Source of the DNA: Boseongicola sp.
GTDB taxonomy: Bacteria > Pseudomonadota > Alphaproteobacteria > Rhodobacterales > Rhodobacteraceae
Assembly (NCBI GenBank): GCA_013042895.1
Contig: JABDPD010000010.1
Span: 1-6,491, forward strand
Length of the DNA stretch: 6,491 nucleotides
Direction of reading: 5' to 3'
Below are positions 1 through 5,562 of the stretch, one piece after another; position 1 is the first letter of the stretch, and the number at the start of each line of letters is the position of its first letter. Made by a program: the position numbers and the translations under genes. A model generated the notes under the pieces. That model did no database searches. It was not told the origin of the DNA and saw nothing but the letters and a program-made list of their open reading frames with translations.

Positions 1-743
1 TCATTGTCCGCATCCGCGATCACCAGAATCTCTGAAGGGCCCGCGATCATATCAATCCCGACCTTGCCAAAAACCCGCCGCTTGGCTGCCGCCACAAAGG
101 CATTCCCCGGCCCCGTGATCTTGTCGACAGGTCGCACCGTCTCTGTGCCATAGGCCAAGGCCGCAATCGCCTGCGCGCCGCCAATCCGGTAGATAGTCTC
201 AACACCCGACAACCGCGCAGCCAACAACACCAATGGATTGATCACACCGTCTGGAGTCGGTGTCACCATCACTAACCGCTCCACACCCGCCACCTGAGCC
301 GGAATGGCATTCATTAATACCGACGATGGATAGGACGCCAATCCGCCGGGCACATAAAGTCCGGCCGCCGCAACCGGACCCCAACGCCACCCAAGCATCG
401 CGCCAGTCTCATCCGTCCAGGACAGGTCTTTCGGAATCTGGCGCGCGTGGTACGCTCGAATTCGCTCCGCCGCTAGCTCTAACGCAGCTCGCTCAGCTTC
501 CGGAACCGTTGCAATCGCTGCGTCAATCTCGCCCTCAGAAAACGCCATCGCGTCCGGCGACAGATCAAAGCGATCAAACTTGGCCGTCAACTCCACCAAG
601 GCCGCATCTCCTCGAGCGCGCACATCTGCAATGATCTCGGCCACCGCCGCGTCCACATCCGGCGCATCCTCGCGCTTGGCTCCCAACAGAGCGACAAACC
701 GGTCATCAAAATCCGCATCTGACGTCGAAAAAAACTGAGGCAT
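1..743 (-). CDS. hisD: Histidinol dehydrogenase, 5' part (3' end outside window)
   Basis: HisD oxidises L-histidinol to L-histidine in two NAD-dependent steps, the end of the cytosolic histidine pathway. Translation of the minus strand from the ATG at 743 stays open for 247 codons to the window edge, against about 430 for the family. Recognisable blocks are [34 protein letters not shown] (185-199), [10 protein letters not shown] (208-217) and [18 protein letters not shown] (230-247), all typical of the NAD/substrate-binding core. The zinc ligands and catalytic Glu-His pair lie further downstream in the family, so they cannot be checked. The start is supported by AAGGAAAGGG a few bases upstream. 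The 111-base gap from the GNAT stop shows no convincing promoter or terminator. Gene identity is secure; intactness is unknown. Confidence 0.96.
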   Translation of the reverse strand, partial: MPQFFSTSDADFDDRFVALLGAKREDAPDVDAAVAEIIADVRARGDAALVELTAKFDRFDLSPDAMAFSEGEIDAAIATVPEAERAALELAAERIRAYHARQIPKDLSWTDETGAMLGWRWGPVAAAGLYVPGGLASYPSSVLMNAIPAQVAGVERLVMVTPTPDGVINPLVLLAARLSGVETIYRIGGAQAIAALAYGTETVRPVDKITGPGNAFVAAAKRRVFGKVGIDMIAGPSEILVIADADN

Positions 744-854
744 GACACACCCTTTCCTTGGCCGTGGACATACCCCGCCCTCCGCGACGCCTCAAGCGGC
801 TTCATCCTTTGAGAAATTCTACCGATCCGGCGGGCACCGGGACGCCAGAGCTGT

Positions 855-1343
855 TTAGTCCAGCGCCAAAACCATCAGCAGATCGTCCACATAACCGCCG
901 GGTTCGCGGAACCCGCGCGGCAACAGCCCATAGCGCTGAAACCCCAGCCGCTCGTAAAACCGCACGGCGCGCGCATTGCCTGCCTGCACGGTCAATTCAA
1001 GCTGCACCAGTCCACAACCCCGCGCATATCCAACGACGCGATCCATCATCTTATCTGCCAGCCCAGAGCCCCTCCGCTCCGGCACAACAAACACCATCGC
1101 AACCGACGCCCGGTGCGCCATACGATCTCTTTTCTGATGGATCACTCCGGCAAGCGCGACAGGCTTTTCCTCTTCAAATGCTGCGAAAATCGGCTCACCA
1201 GTCAAATAGTGACGCCATTCATGATCTGACATTGCCGCCCACTCCGCGTGGGTCGACGCATAATTCTCCGGTTCAAGTTCCAAAGACATCAGCCGCAGAT
1301 GCTTGAACGCCGCCAGATCGCTCGCGTCCAGCCGTCGAATCAT
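855..1343 (-). CDS. GNAT family N-acetyltransferase
   Basis: This is a 162-residue protein of the GCN5-related acetyltransferase fold, which moves an acetyl group from acetyl-CoA to an amine. The acetyl-CoA pyrophosphate-binding motif A is visible at about residues 85-99 (FVVPERRGSGLADKMM, with the R/QxxGxG/A core RRGSGLA). The late block NARAVRFYERLGF at 123-135 is the usual motif B. Residues 1-60 are the variable substrate-binding half, so the acceptor cannot be named; small molecules, peptide N-termini and antibiotics are all possible. The ATG overlaps the stop of the DUF2948 frame as ATGA, which implies translational coupling. GGAGG sits only one base before the ATG, with a second GGAG further upstream. 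It lies between DUF2948 and hisD, which I recall as directly adjacent in many relatives, so it may be an insertion into a core operon. Confidence 0.9.
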   Translation of the reverse strand: MIRRLDASDLAAFKHLRLMSLELEPENYASTHAEWAAMSDHEWRHYLTGEPIFAAFEEEKPVALAGVIHQKRDRMAHRASVAMVFVVPERRGSGLADKMMDRVVGYARGCGLVQLELTVQAGNARAVRFYERLGFQRYGLLPRGFREPGGYVDDLLMVLALD

Positions 1344-1801
1344 CCCTCCGGATGCTCCGGCCGCTTGCCCGACGGCGCCACGTAGGGCCGCGTCACATCC
1401 GTCAGCGTGACTTCCAAAGCCTCAACCTCCACCCGGATCGCCCCATCGCCGGCCAGTGTTAGAACACACGCTCCAGTGCCATCTTCGCCCGGCTCCCACT
1501 CAAGCGTCAGCAATGACAGCACCATGTCCGCATCGCCCCGCTCCACGCCCTGAGATGCCACCCGAACCGCATCTTCAATCGTCAGCACAGATTGCACCCG
1601 CTCCGGCGATCACCCATCTTCCCAGCGATACCGGTTAAGCAGAAGCGCAAACCGCCGCCCCCGACGATCCCAGGTCATCTCGGTACCCGGGAACACCGCA
1701 TCTTGCACCAACGACGCAATCACCGGCAACTCATCAGGCTCCAAAGCCTTCAACCTCAGAGCCTTCTCGCCCCCGTCCTCAAACCGCGCATCTTCCACCA
1801 T
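1340..1801 (-). pseudogene. DUF2948 family protein interrupted by in-frame TGA
   Basis: Read through as one frame this is a 153-residue protein. It matches the alphaproteobacterial DUF2948 family, of unknown function and about 150 residues, as I remember it. The first half (1-63) has the family-like blocks ARFEDG, ASLVQDAVFPGTEM and RRFALLLNRYRWED. Codon 64 (1612-1610) is TGA. The same frame then continues with SPERVQSVL, VASQGVERGDADMVLSLL, FEPGEDG-like WEPGEDGTG, LTLAGDGAIRVEVEALEVTL and DVTRPYVAPSGKRPEHP. No frame change is needed, so this is one nonsense codon, not an indel. I chose the ATG at 1801, overlapping the murA stop as TGATG; a GTG at 1804 is the alternative. Without readthrough the gene gives a 63-residue fragment and perhaps an 85-residue fragment from a GTG at 1597 (GGAG three bases upstream, too close to be ideal). 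It could be a true pseudogene, a split gene, low-level readthrough or a base-call error. Confidence 0.8.
1610..1612 (-). other. Premature in-frame TGA within DUF2948
   Basis: The codons around the stop read TGG GAA GAT GGG TGA TCG CCG GAG CGG GTG CAA, giving W-E-D-G-stop-S-P-E-R-V-Q. RWED before and ERVQSVL after it are both blocks I associate with DUF2948, and the stop falls in the short variable linker between them. One substitution from CGA, GGA or TGG would create it. Confidence 0.85.
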
Positions 1802-3066
1802 CACTCAGCCACCCGTTCGATCTTGGCACCCACCGCGCCCAGCTTCTCTTCAACATGCTCATAACCGCGATCCAGATGATAAACCCGGCTCACGACCGTC
1901 TCACCTTCTGCCGCCAGACCGGCCAGAATAAGCGATACCGAAGCCCGCAAATCAGTCGCCATTACCCGGGCGCCGCGCAATTGTTCAACACCAGTCACCG
2001 TCGCTGTGCCACCGTGAACCTCAATATCCGCGCCCATCCGCATCAGCTCCGGCGCGTGCATAAAGCGGTTCTCGAAAATCGTTTCCTCCAAATGCGACAC
2101 ACCGTCCGCCGTGCACAAGAGCGCCATCATCTGCGCCTGCAAATCCGTCGGAAAGCCCGGAAACGGTGCCGTCGCCACATCCACCGACCGTACACGCCCG
2201 TTCCTGCGCTTCACCTTCAGCCCGCGCGGTGTTTCTTCCACCGAAACCCCAGCCGCATCCAGCCGCTCGCAAAAAGCCTCTACCAGACCAATAGTCCCGC
2301 CCAGACACTCGACTTCGCCCCCGCAGATCGCAGGCGCCAGCATATACGTACCCAATTCAATTCGATCCGTGACCACAGGATGCGTGGCACCGCCAAGACG
2401 ATCTACGCCTTGTATCTCAATCTTTGACGTCCCCGCCCCGGAAATCTGCGCGCCCATCTTTGAAAGACACGCCGCCAAATCCACGATCTCTGGCTCGCGC
2501 GCGGCGTTCTCGATAACCGTCGTCCCCTTCGCGAGGGTCGCCGCCATCATCACGTTTTCAGTCGCCCCAACAGAGGCGAACCTGAGTGGCACCACCGCCC
2601 CCTTCAAACCGCCATTGGTCGTCGCATGAAGGTAGCCATCCTTCAGCTCGATCTCGGCCCCCATCAGCTCCAAAGCCGAGATGTGAATATCCATCGGCCG
2701 CGCCCCAATCGCGCAGCCTCCGGGAAGTGACACGACCGCATGCCCCTCGCGCGCCAACAAAGGCCCGAGCACCAAATTCGACGCCCGCATCTTGCGCACA
2801 ATGTCGTAATCCGCCGTCGTATTCACAGGACCCGCCGACGACATCGCAATCACACGCCCGTCCTGCAAATCCGACACTTCGGAGCCCAGCGAGGCCAACA
2901 AGGTCGTCATCGTTTTGATGTCCGACAACCGTGGTGCGTTCATCAAGGTCAACGGTTCTTCGGTCAGCAAGGTGGCTGGCATCAACGTCAGACAGGCATT
3001 CTTCGCCCCTGCAATCGGAATTTCACCGCGAAGCTCCGCTCCGCCCGTCACCACTATCGAGTCCAT
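1801..3066 (-). CDS. murA: UDP-N-acetylglucosamine 1-carboxyvinyltransferase
   Basis: MurA transfers enolpyruvate from phosphoenolpyruvate to UDP-GlcNAc, the first committed step of peptidoglycan synthesis in the cytosol. The 421 residues match the usual length. Visible active-site features, offset by three from E. coli numbering, are K22-N23 in GAKNA, the catalytic cysteine C118 in [11 protein letters not shown] (E. coli C115), D308 in [10 protein letters not shown] (E. coli D305), R374 in DLRAS and R400 in HLDRGYEH (E. coli R397). Cysteine at 118, rather than aspartate, is the fosfomycin-sensitive form of the loop. The N-terminal start MDSIVVTGG fits the family without extension. It begins three bases after the stop of the small basic gene, and its TGA overlaps the next start, so it sits inside a coupled operon. 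The frame is intact. Confidence 0.98.
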   Translation of the reverse strand: MDSIVVTGGAELRGEIPIAGAKNACLTLMPATLLTEEPLTLMNAPRLSDIKTMTTLLASLGSEVSDLQDGRVIAMSSAGPVNTTADYDIVRKMRASNLVLGPLLAREGHAVVSLPGGCAIGARPMDIHISALELMGAEIELKDGYLHATTNGGLKGAVVPLRFASVGATENVMMAATLAKGTTVIENAAREPEIVDLAACLSKMGAQISGAGTSKIEIQGVDRLGGATHPVVTDRIELGTYMLAPAICGGEVECLGGTIGLVEAFCERLDAAGVSVEETPRGLKVKRRNGRVRSVDVATAPFPGFPTDLQAQMMALLCTADGVSHLEETIFENRFMHAPELMRMGADIEVHGGTATVTGVEQLRGARVMATDLRASVSLILAGLAAEGETVVSRVYHLDRGYEHVEEKLGAVGAKIERVAE

Positions 3067-3069
3067 CGT

Positions 3070-3252
3070 TCAGCCTGCCTTATCTTTGCCCGTGCCACCG
3101 TTTTCGGTCGCTGTTTTTTCTGCCTCATTCCCTGACCGCGCCCGACTCTGAGCCTTCCTGCGCGACAGGTTCGCCTTCAACGCAGCCTTCAGCCGCGCCT
3201 CTCGCGCTTCCTTTGCGCTTTGCGGTGCATCAGACGGAGTTTTTCTGCCCAT
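3070..3252 (-). CDS. Small basic conserved-type protein upstream of murA
   Basis: This is a 60-residue, lysine/arginine/alanine-rich, hydrophilic protein with no signal peptide, membrane segment or cysteine. Residues 12-40 (SAKEAREARLKAALKANLSRR is its core) have strong helix-forming composition, and the last 20 residues are Gly/Asn/Thr/Lys-rich and probably disordered. I recall short proteins with a KxARxxRLKAALKANLxRRKAQ pattern next to murA in other alphaproteobacteria, but I know of no function. The ATG at 3252 is preceded by GAGG-type sequence (GAGGTAGAGAGG then CTCT). The stop is three bases from the murA ATG, so it is probably the first gene of the murA operon. The 86 bases to the tRNA must hold the operon promoter, though I see no strong -35/-10 pair. 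Nucleic-acid binding is only a guess from charge. Confidence 0.8.
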   Translation of the reverse strand: MGRKTPSDAPQSAKEAREARLKAALKANLSRRKAQSRARSGNEAEKTATENGGTGKDKAG

Positions 3253-3338
3253 AGAGCCTCTCTACCTCAGCCGCCAATTACCGTCCAGATTGCGCTTGCG
3301 CGATTTCGACTTTGCCGCTATCCCGACGCCCGGTTTAG

Positions 3339-3413
<75 letters not shown>

Positions 3414-3563
3414 GATTTTTTGAATTCAGCAGAAAAATTTGCCCGGCTGTCTTTCACGTTTCATTGCCTCGCAATGGAACAACCCGCCAGTCGCTTCAGA
3501 GGCACGACGAGAGGGCGCAGATATCATGAGAGCGCAAACCGCAACCCTCGCTCGTCATTCGTC
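3414..3563. other. Gene-poor stretch after tRNA-Thr
   Basis: Apart from the hairpin at 3459-3479 I see no coding potential. The plus-strand frames here begin upstream of or inside the tRNA and encode low-complexity peptides without ribosome binding sites. No integrase remnant is visible. It probably holds the tRNA 3' trailer and the 3' end of the small minus-strand gene that stops at 3564. Confidence 0.5.
3459..3479. repeat. Short inverted repeat (hairpin)
   Basis: CATTGC-CTC-GCAATG is a perfect six-base stem with a three-base loop. As plus-strand RNA it extends to nine pairs (UUUCAUUGC with GCAAUGGAA, one G-U). No T run follows on either strand, so it is not a canonical intrinsic terminator. 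It sits 46 bases past the tRNA CCA and 85 bases past the microprotein stop, so it may act as a 3'-end or processing hairpin for either transcript. Confidence 0.5.
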
Positions 3564-3650
3564 TCAAAAAACGCCCCAGAGCTTTTGCATATTCATTGCG
3601 AGAATTATCCCCAAGACCGCCAGCACCACATACCACTTAAAACCGGCCAT
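3564..3650 (-). CDS. Putative 28-residue single-helix membrane microprotein
   Basis: An ATG at 3650 opens a 28-codon frame ending in TGA. It is preceded by GGAGGGG with TTT before the ATG, so the GGAGG core lies five bases upstream; this is among the best ribosome binding sites in the window. The peptide starts MAGFKWYVV. Residues 7-20 are an uninterrupted hydrophobic helix (Tyr, Val, Leu, Ala, Gly, Ile), flanked by lysines at 5 and 23, and it ends QKLWGVF. That is the layout of a one-pass inner-membrane microprotein. I do not recognise a family. It lies 85 bases downstream of the SDR stop on the same strand, so it could be the last gene of that transcript or have its own promoter. Genes this short are often missed by gene finders, and chance cannot be excluded. 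Confidence 0.55.
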   Translation of the reverse strand: MAGFKWYVVLAVLGIILAMNMQKLWGVF

Positions 3651-3653
3651 AAA

Positions 3654-3660
3654 CCCCTCC
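3654..3660 (-). promoter_or_regulatory. Strong Shine-Dalgarno for the microprotein
   Basis: GGAGGGG on the minus strand, followed by TTT and ATG, gives the GGAGG core a five-base spacing to the start. It is the main evidence that the 28-codon frame is translated. Confidence 0.6.
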
Positions 3661-3689
3661 ATCGCCGCCTAAATACTCAAAATCAATTC

Positions 3690-3702
3690 GGGCAGTATGC
3701 CC
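3690..3702. repeat. Perfect short inverted repeat between SDR and microprotein
   Basis: GGGCA-GTA-TGCCC is a perfect five-base stem with a three-base loop. It lies 33 bases past the SDR stop and about 40 bases before the microprotein start. No T run follows on the minus strand, so a strong terminator is unlikely; a weak hairpin or protein site is possible. Confidence 0.4.
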
Positions 3703-3735
3703 AATAACAGCTCTAAAATGAAGCATAAATCACGC

Positions 3736-4473
3736 TCAGATTGACCCTGCTTCCACCATATAGTTCGAAGCCGAACACATCGCCGCGTCGCTTGAGGCTA
3801 GGAATAGCACCATACGGGCCACATAAACCGGCTCAATCAAATCCGGCAGACACTGGCGATTGCGGTGAGCTTCCAATGCTTCAGGCGTAGCCCAAAGCTC
3901 CTTTTGGCGCTCAGTCATGATCCAACCCGGAACCACCGTGTTCACACGGATGCGATGATCCCCAAGATCGCGCGCCATTGTGCGCGTCAAACCATGCACC
4001 GCCGACTTCGCGGTCGCATAGGCAGGAAACCCGCCTCCCGCTTCCCACCACGAGTTTGACCCGATGTTCACGATCGACCCACCGCCCGCCTTTATCATTC
4101 CCGGCGCAACCGCCTGAATGGCAAAGAACATGTGACGTATGTTCGTCGCCATCCGCTCGTCCCAGTATTCAGGTGACACTTCCGTCCAGTCGTGCCGGTC
4201 ATCGCGCGCCGCGTTATTTACCAGAACGTCAAACTCCCCAAGTGAGGCAATCGCCTCTCTCAACGCCGCGATGTCACGAAGGTCGCAGAGCGCGTATCGC
4301 GCGCCCGTCTCGCCTGCGACCTGCTTAGAAGCTTCAACATCCCGATCCAGAAACGCGATGTTTGCACCTTGCTCTGCAAACGCCCCCACTGTCAGCGCAC
4401 CGATCCCCGAGGCGCCGCCTGAAACCAAAACGCGCTTGCCCTTCAGGCTTGGGTAATTCGCAAAATCCGACAT
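3736..4473 (-). CDS. SDR-family oxidoreductase, sugar 1-dehydrogenase-like
   Basis: This 245-residue classical short-chain dehydrogenase most resembles, from memory, Caulobacter D-xylose 1-dehydrogenase (248 residues): YPSLKGKRV at 7-15, DDRH at 91-94, YWDER at 103-107, NIRHM, QAVAPGM at 120-126, RQCL and a C-terminal ASSDAAMCSASNYMVEAG. The cofactor loop GGASGIG is at 19-25. D43 after the second strand suggests NAD rather than NADP. NNA is at 86-88, and the catalytic tetrad is N111, S139, Y152 and K156 (YATAK). The likely role is cytosolic oxidation of an aldose or related polyol to its lactone, but related enzymes act on galactose, arabinose and others, so the substrate is open. I chose the ATG at 4473 because AAGAGGAAAT precedes it; a frame open to 4530 adds 19 unlikely residues (MYRRICCRTK...). 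The gene lies 238 bases downstream of the HD gene on the same strand. Confidence 0.9.
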   Translation of the reverse strand: MSDFANYPSLKGKRVLVSGGASGIGALTVGAFAEQGANIAFLDRDVEASKQVAGETGARYALCDLRDIAALREAIASLGEFDVLVNNAARDDRHDWTEVSPEYWDERMATNIRHMFFAIQAVAPGMIKAGGGSIVNIGSNSWWEAGGGFPAYATAKSAVHGLTRTMARDLGDHRIRVNTVVPGWIMTERQKELWATPEALEAHRNRQCLPDLIEPVYVARMVLFLASSDAAMCSASNYMVEAGSI

Positions 4474-4520
4474 GAATGTATTTCCTCTTCTTAATGCTAA
4501 CTTCGTCCGGCAGCATATTC

Positions 4521-4530
4521 TTCTATACAA
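4521..4530. promoter_or_regulatory. Candidate GntR-type operator upstream of the SDR gene
   Basis: TTCTATACAA (TTGTATAGAA on the SDR strand) is an 8-of-10 palindrome of the form TTnTATAnAA. It is one base from TTGTATACAA, a shape used by several GntR/FadR-type regulators of sugar and organic-acid genes. It lies 48-57 bases before the SDR ATG, where a repressor site or a -10 region would be expected. TATAGA within it could itself be a -10, but the matching -35 is poor. No regulator gene is in the window, so this is only a candidate. Confidence 0.3.
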
Positions 4531-4612
4531 TACAGCCTTTTACGACATGAGGTTAATCGAATAACGCCGCGCACGACCCGTTAACCCAGCATTTTTGCGT
4601 CAGACCGGTCGC

Positions 4613-4645
4613 ACCGACGTAATACCGACGTGGTACCGACACAAC
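4613..4645. repeat. Three tandem 11-base repeats ACCGACnnnnn
   Basis: ACCGACGTAAT, ACCGACGTGGT and ACCGACACAAC follow each other without spacing. The first six bases are identical in all three, and units one and two share nine of eleven. The period is about one helical turn, so a protein could bind the same face of the DNA three times. The array lies 140-172 bases upstream of the SDR start and 67-99 bases past the HD stop. Confidence 0.75.
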
Positions 4646-4711
4646 TTTTCTCACCATTTTCAATATATTACACCCGATAATTTACCTTTTCCGATCAAGG
4701 CACCATAAGTA

Positions 4712-5317
4712 TCACACCGCCCCTGGCACACCTGTGACAATACCTTCTTGCATCACTTCGGGCGCATAGGCTTTTCGTGCGAAAACCTCGCGGACCATAG
4801 GCTCAAAATACTCCAAAGGCTTGGTCTTGTAGTCGGGATCAAACGAAGCCTGATCCCAACGCTCGCAGAACGCAGCACAGGAATCGAAACACGGATGATC
4901 CTTGAAGCGATCCCGCGCGTTCTCATCCCAGCCATAGTGATGTGCGTAGTAAATCATCTGGAAAATACCGTGGTGTTCAACCACCCAGGCCACCTCCCAG
5001 CGCACAAAGGGTCGTATGACTTCAGCCGAAAATCTGTCATGATTCTGAGGTGCTAGTCCGTCTCCGATGTCATGCAAAAGCGCCCCGACCACCCAGTCAA
5101 TATCAGCACCGTCAGCCTCTGCCCTTGTTGCCGACTGCAGCCCGTGATCCAGCCGCGTGATCTTGTACCCTTCGATTGACGCTTCGCCCTGACGTCGCAA
5201 CTCATCGAGTATTCGGTCCGCAGTTGCGGCCTGATACTTCGCCTCGAAGGTCTCCAGCAGTTCATAGTCTTCACGCGTGCCGTGCTTCATCTCAGTGAAC
5301 GAAACCGATTTGCTCAT
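4712..5317 (-). CDS. HD-domain protein, possible PhnZ/TmpB-like di-iron oxygenase
   Basis: This is a 201-residue soluble protein with an HD-domain metal site. Candidate ligands are H58 (LDHGL), H82-D83 (LLHDIGD), H93 (NHDRF), H115 or H116 (VEHHG) and D155 (ERWDQ). The 24-residue step from the first His to the HD pair equals that in PhnZ, and the HP...FCERWD stretch (141-155) echoes the late block of phosphonate-operon HD proteins. Those enzymes are mixed-valent di-iron oxygenases that cleave C-P or C-C bonds; many other HD proteins are phosphohydrolases, so the chemistry is unproven. The Tyr/Glu pair that closes the PhnZ active site is not conserved at the equivalent spacing. FQMIYYAHHYG (119-129) looks like family signature. 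I chose the ATG at 5317, preceded by AGGGAGG and a five-base spacer; the upstream start at 5347 lacks such a site. No phn genes are present. Confidence 0.8.
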   Translation of the reverse strand: MSKSVSFTEMKHGTREDYELLETFEAKYQAATADRILDELRRQGEASIEGYKITRLDHGLQSATRAEADGADIDWVVGALLHDIGDGLAPQNHDRFSAEVIRPFVRWEVAWVVEHHGIFQMIYYAHHYGWDENARDRFKDHPCFDSCAAFCERWDQASFDPDYKTKPLEYFEPMVREVFARKAYAPEVMQEGIVTGVPGAV

Positions 5318-5350
5318 GAGGCCCTCCCTAACTTTTCCCGACGACACGCG

Positions 5351-5364
5351 AAATCGATCGGTTT
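5351..5364. promoter_or_regulatory. Imperfect 14-base palindrome before the HD gene
   Basis: AAATCGATCGGTTT pairs at 12 of 14 positions around its centre. It lies 34-47 bases upstream of the HD start and just downstream of the TATAAG/TAAAAA -10 candidates, a classical position for a repressor operator. The regulator is unknown. Confidence 0.35.
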
Positions 5365-5435
5365 GGCAACGGATTTTTAGGACTTATACCGCAAATTGCT
5401 CAAGACCTCTCACAGGCGCTCCCGTCGCGAAACCG

Positions 5436-5506
5436 CGCCGACGGCTCCGGGCGGTCCCAACCGTGCCGTGGACGTGTCCCCACCGGCCGAACGGGACCGC
5501 TCGGCG
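5436..5506. repeat. Nested long inverted repeat in the divergent region
   Basis: GCGGTCCC (5451-5458) pairs perfectly with GGGACCGC (5493-5500), and CGCCGA (5436-5441) pairs perfectly with TCGGCG (5501-5506), leaving a nine-base bulge on one side. Inside the 34-base interval GTGG and CCAC can form a small third stem. It could fold as structured leader RNA of either divergent gene or serve as a protein site. There is no T tract, so it is not a standard terminator. GC-rich sequence makes chance pairing fairly easy. Confidence 0.45.
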
Positions 5507-5562
5507 ATTTGACCTACGCGAAAAAACATTACCGATCGTACCCGGCGTGGTAAGCTCAACCC

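Larger units (their letters stand above)
4474..4711. other. Intergenic region between HD and SDR genes
   Basis: These 238 bases are AT-richer than the flanking genes and hold no plausible frame. They contain the triple 11-base repeat at 4613-4645, an imperfect palindrome at 4521-4530, a GTTA-ATCGAA-TAAC inverted repeat near 4552-4565 and a GTTAAC at 4580-4585. No clear terminator follows the HD stop. The length and content suggest that the SDR gene has its own promoter here. Confidence 0.5.
5318..5562. other. Divergent intergenic region, HD gene / NHL gene
   Basis: These 245 bases must carry both promoters. For the HD gene, TTGAGC (plus-strand 5398-5403) and TAAAAA (5374-5379) form a weak pair with an 18-base spacer, and TATAAG at 5383-5388 is an alternative -10. 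For the NHL gene I see TTGACC at 5509-5514 but no -10 at proper spacing. The region also holds the palindrome at 5351-5364 and the nested repeat at 5436-5506. A long minus-strand frame crossing it is a shadow of the NHL gene. Confidence 0.45.

Noticed and set aside
587..805. 72-codon minus-strand frame overlapping the hisD start, with an AAAGG before its ATG
   Set aside because: It is out of frame with hisD, and most of it is hisD read in another frame. I saw no histidine-rich leader, so it is not an attenuator peptide.
758..1306. 182-codon plus-strand frame
   Set aside because: It lies opposite the GNAT gene and encodes low-complexity Pro/Ala/Arg sequence typical of an antisense shadow.
1597..1637. 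TGA in DUF2948 as a selenocysteine codon
   Set aside because: I find no convincing hairpin of SECIS type directly after the TGA, the family is not known to use selenocysteine, and the position is a variable linker, not a catalytic site.
1340..1804. Frameshift as the cause of the two DUF2948 pieces
   Set aside because: Both pieces are in the same frame (distance between starts is a multiple of three), so only a stop codon separates them.
4474..4530. Longer SDR start giving 19 extra residues
   Set aside because: The extra residues are Cys/Arg-rich and unlike the family, while the ATG at 4473 has a good ribosome binding site and the expected MSDFANYPSLKG start.
4613..4645. Triple repeat as a CRISPR array
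   Set aside because: The units are 11 bases, contiguous and without spacers; no cas gene is present.
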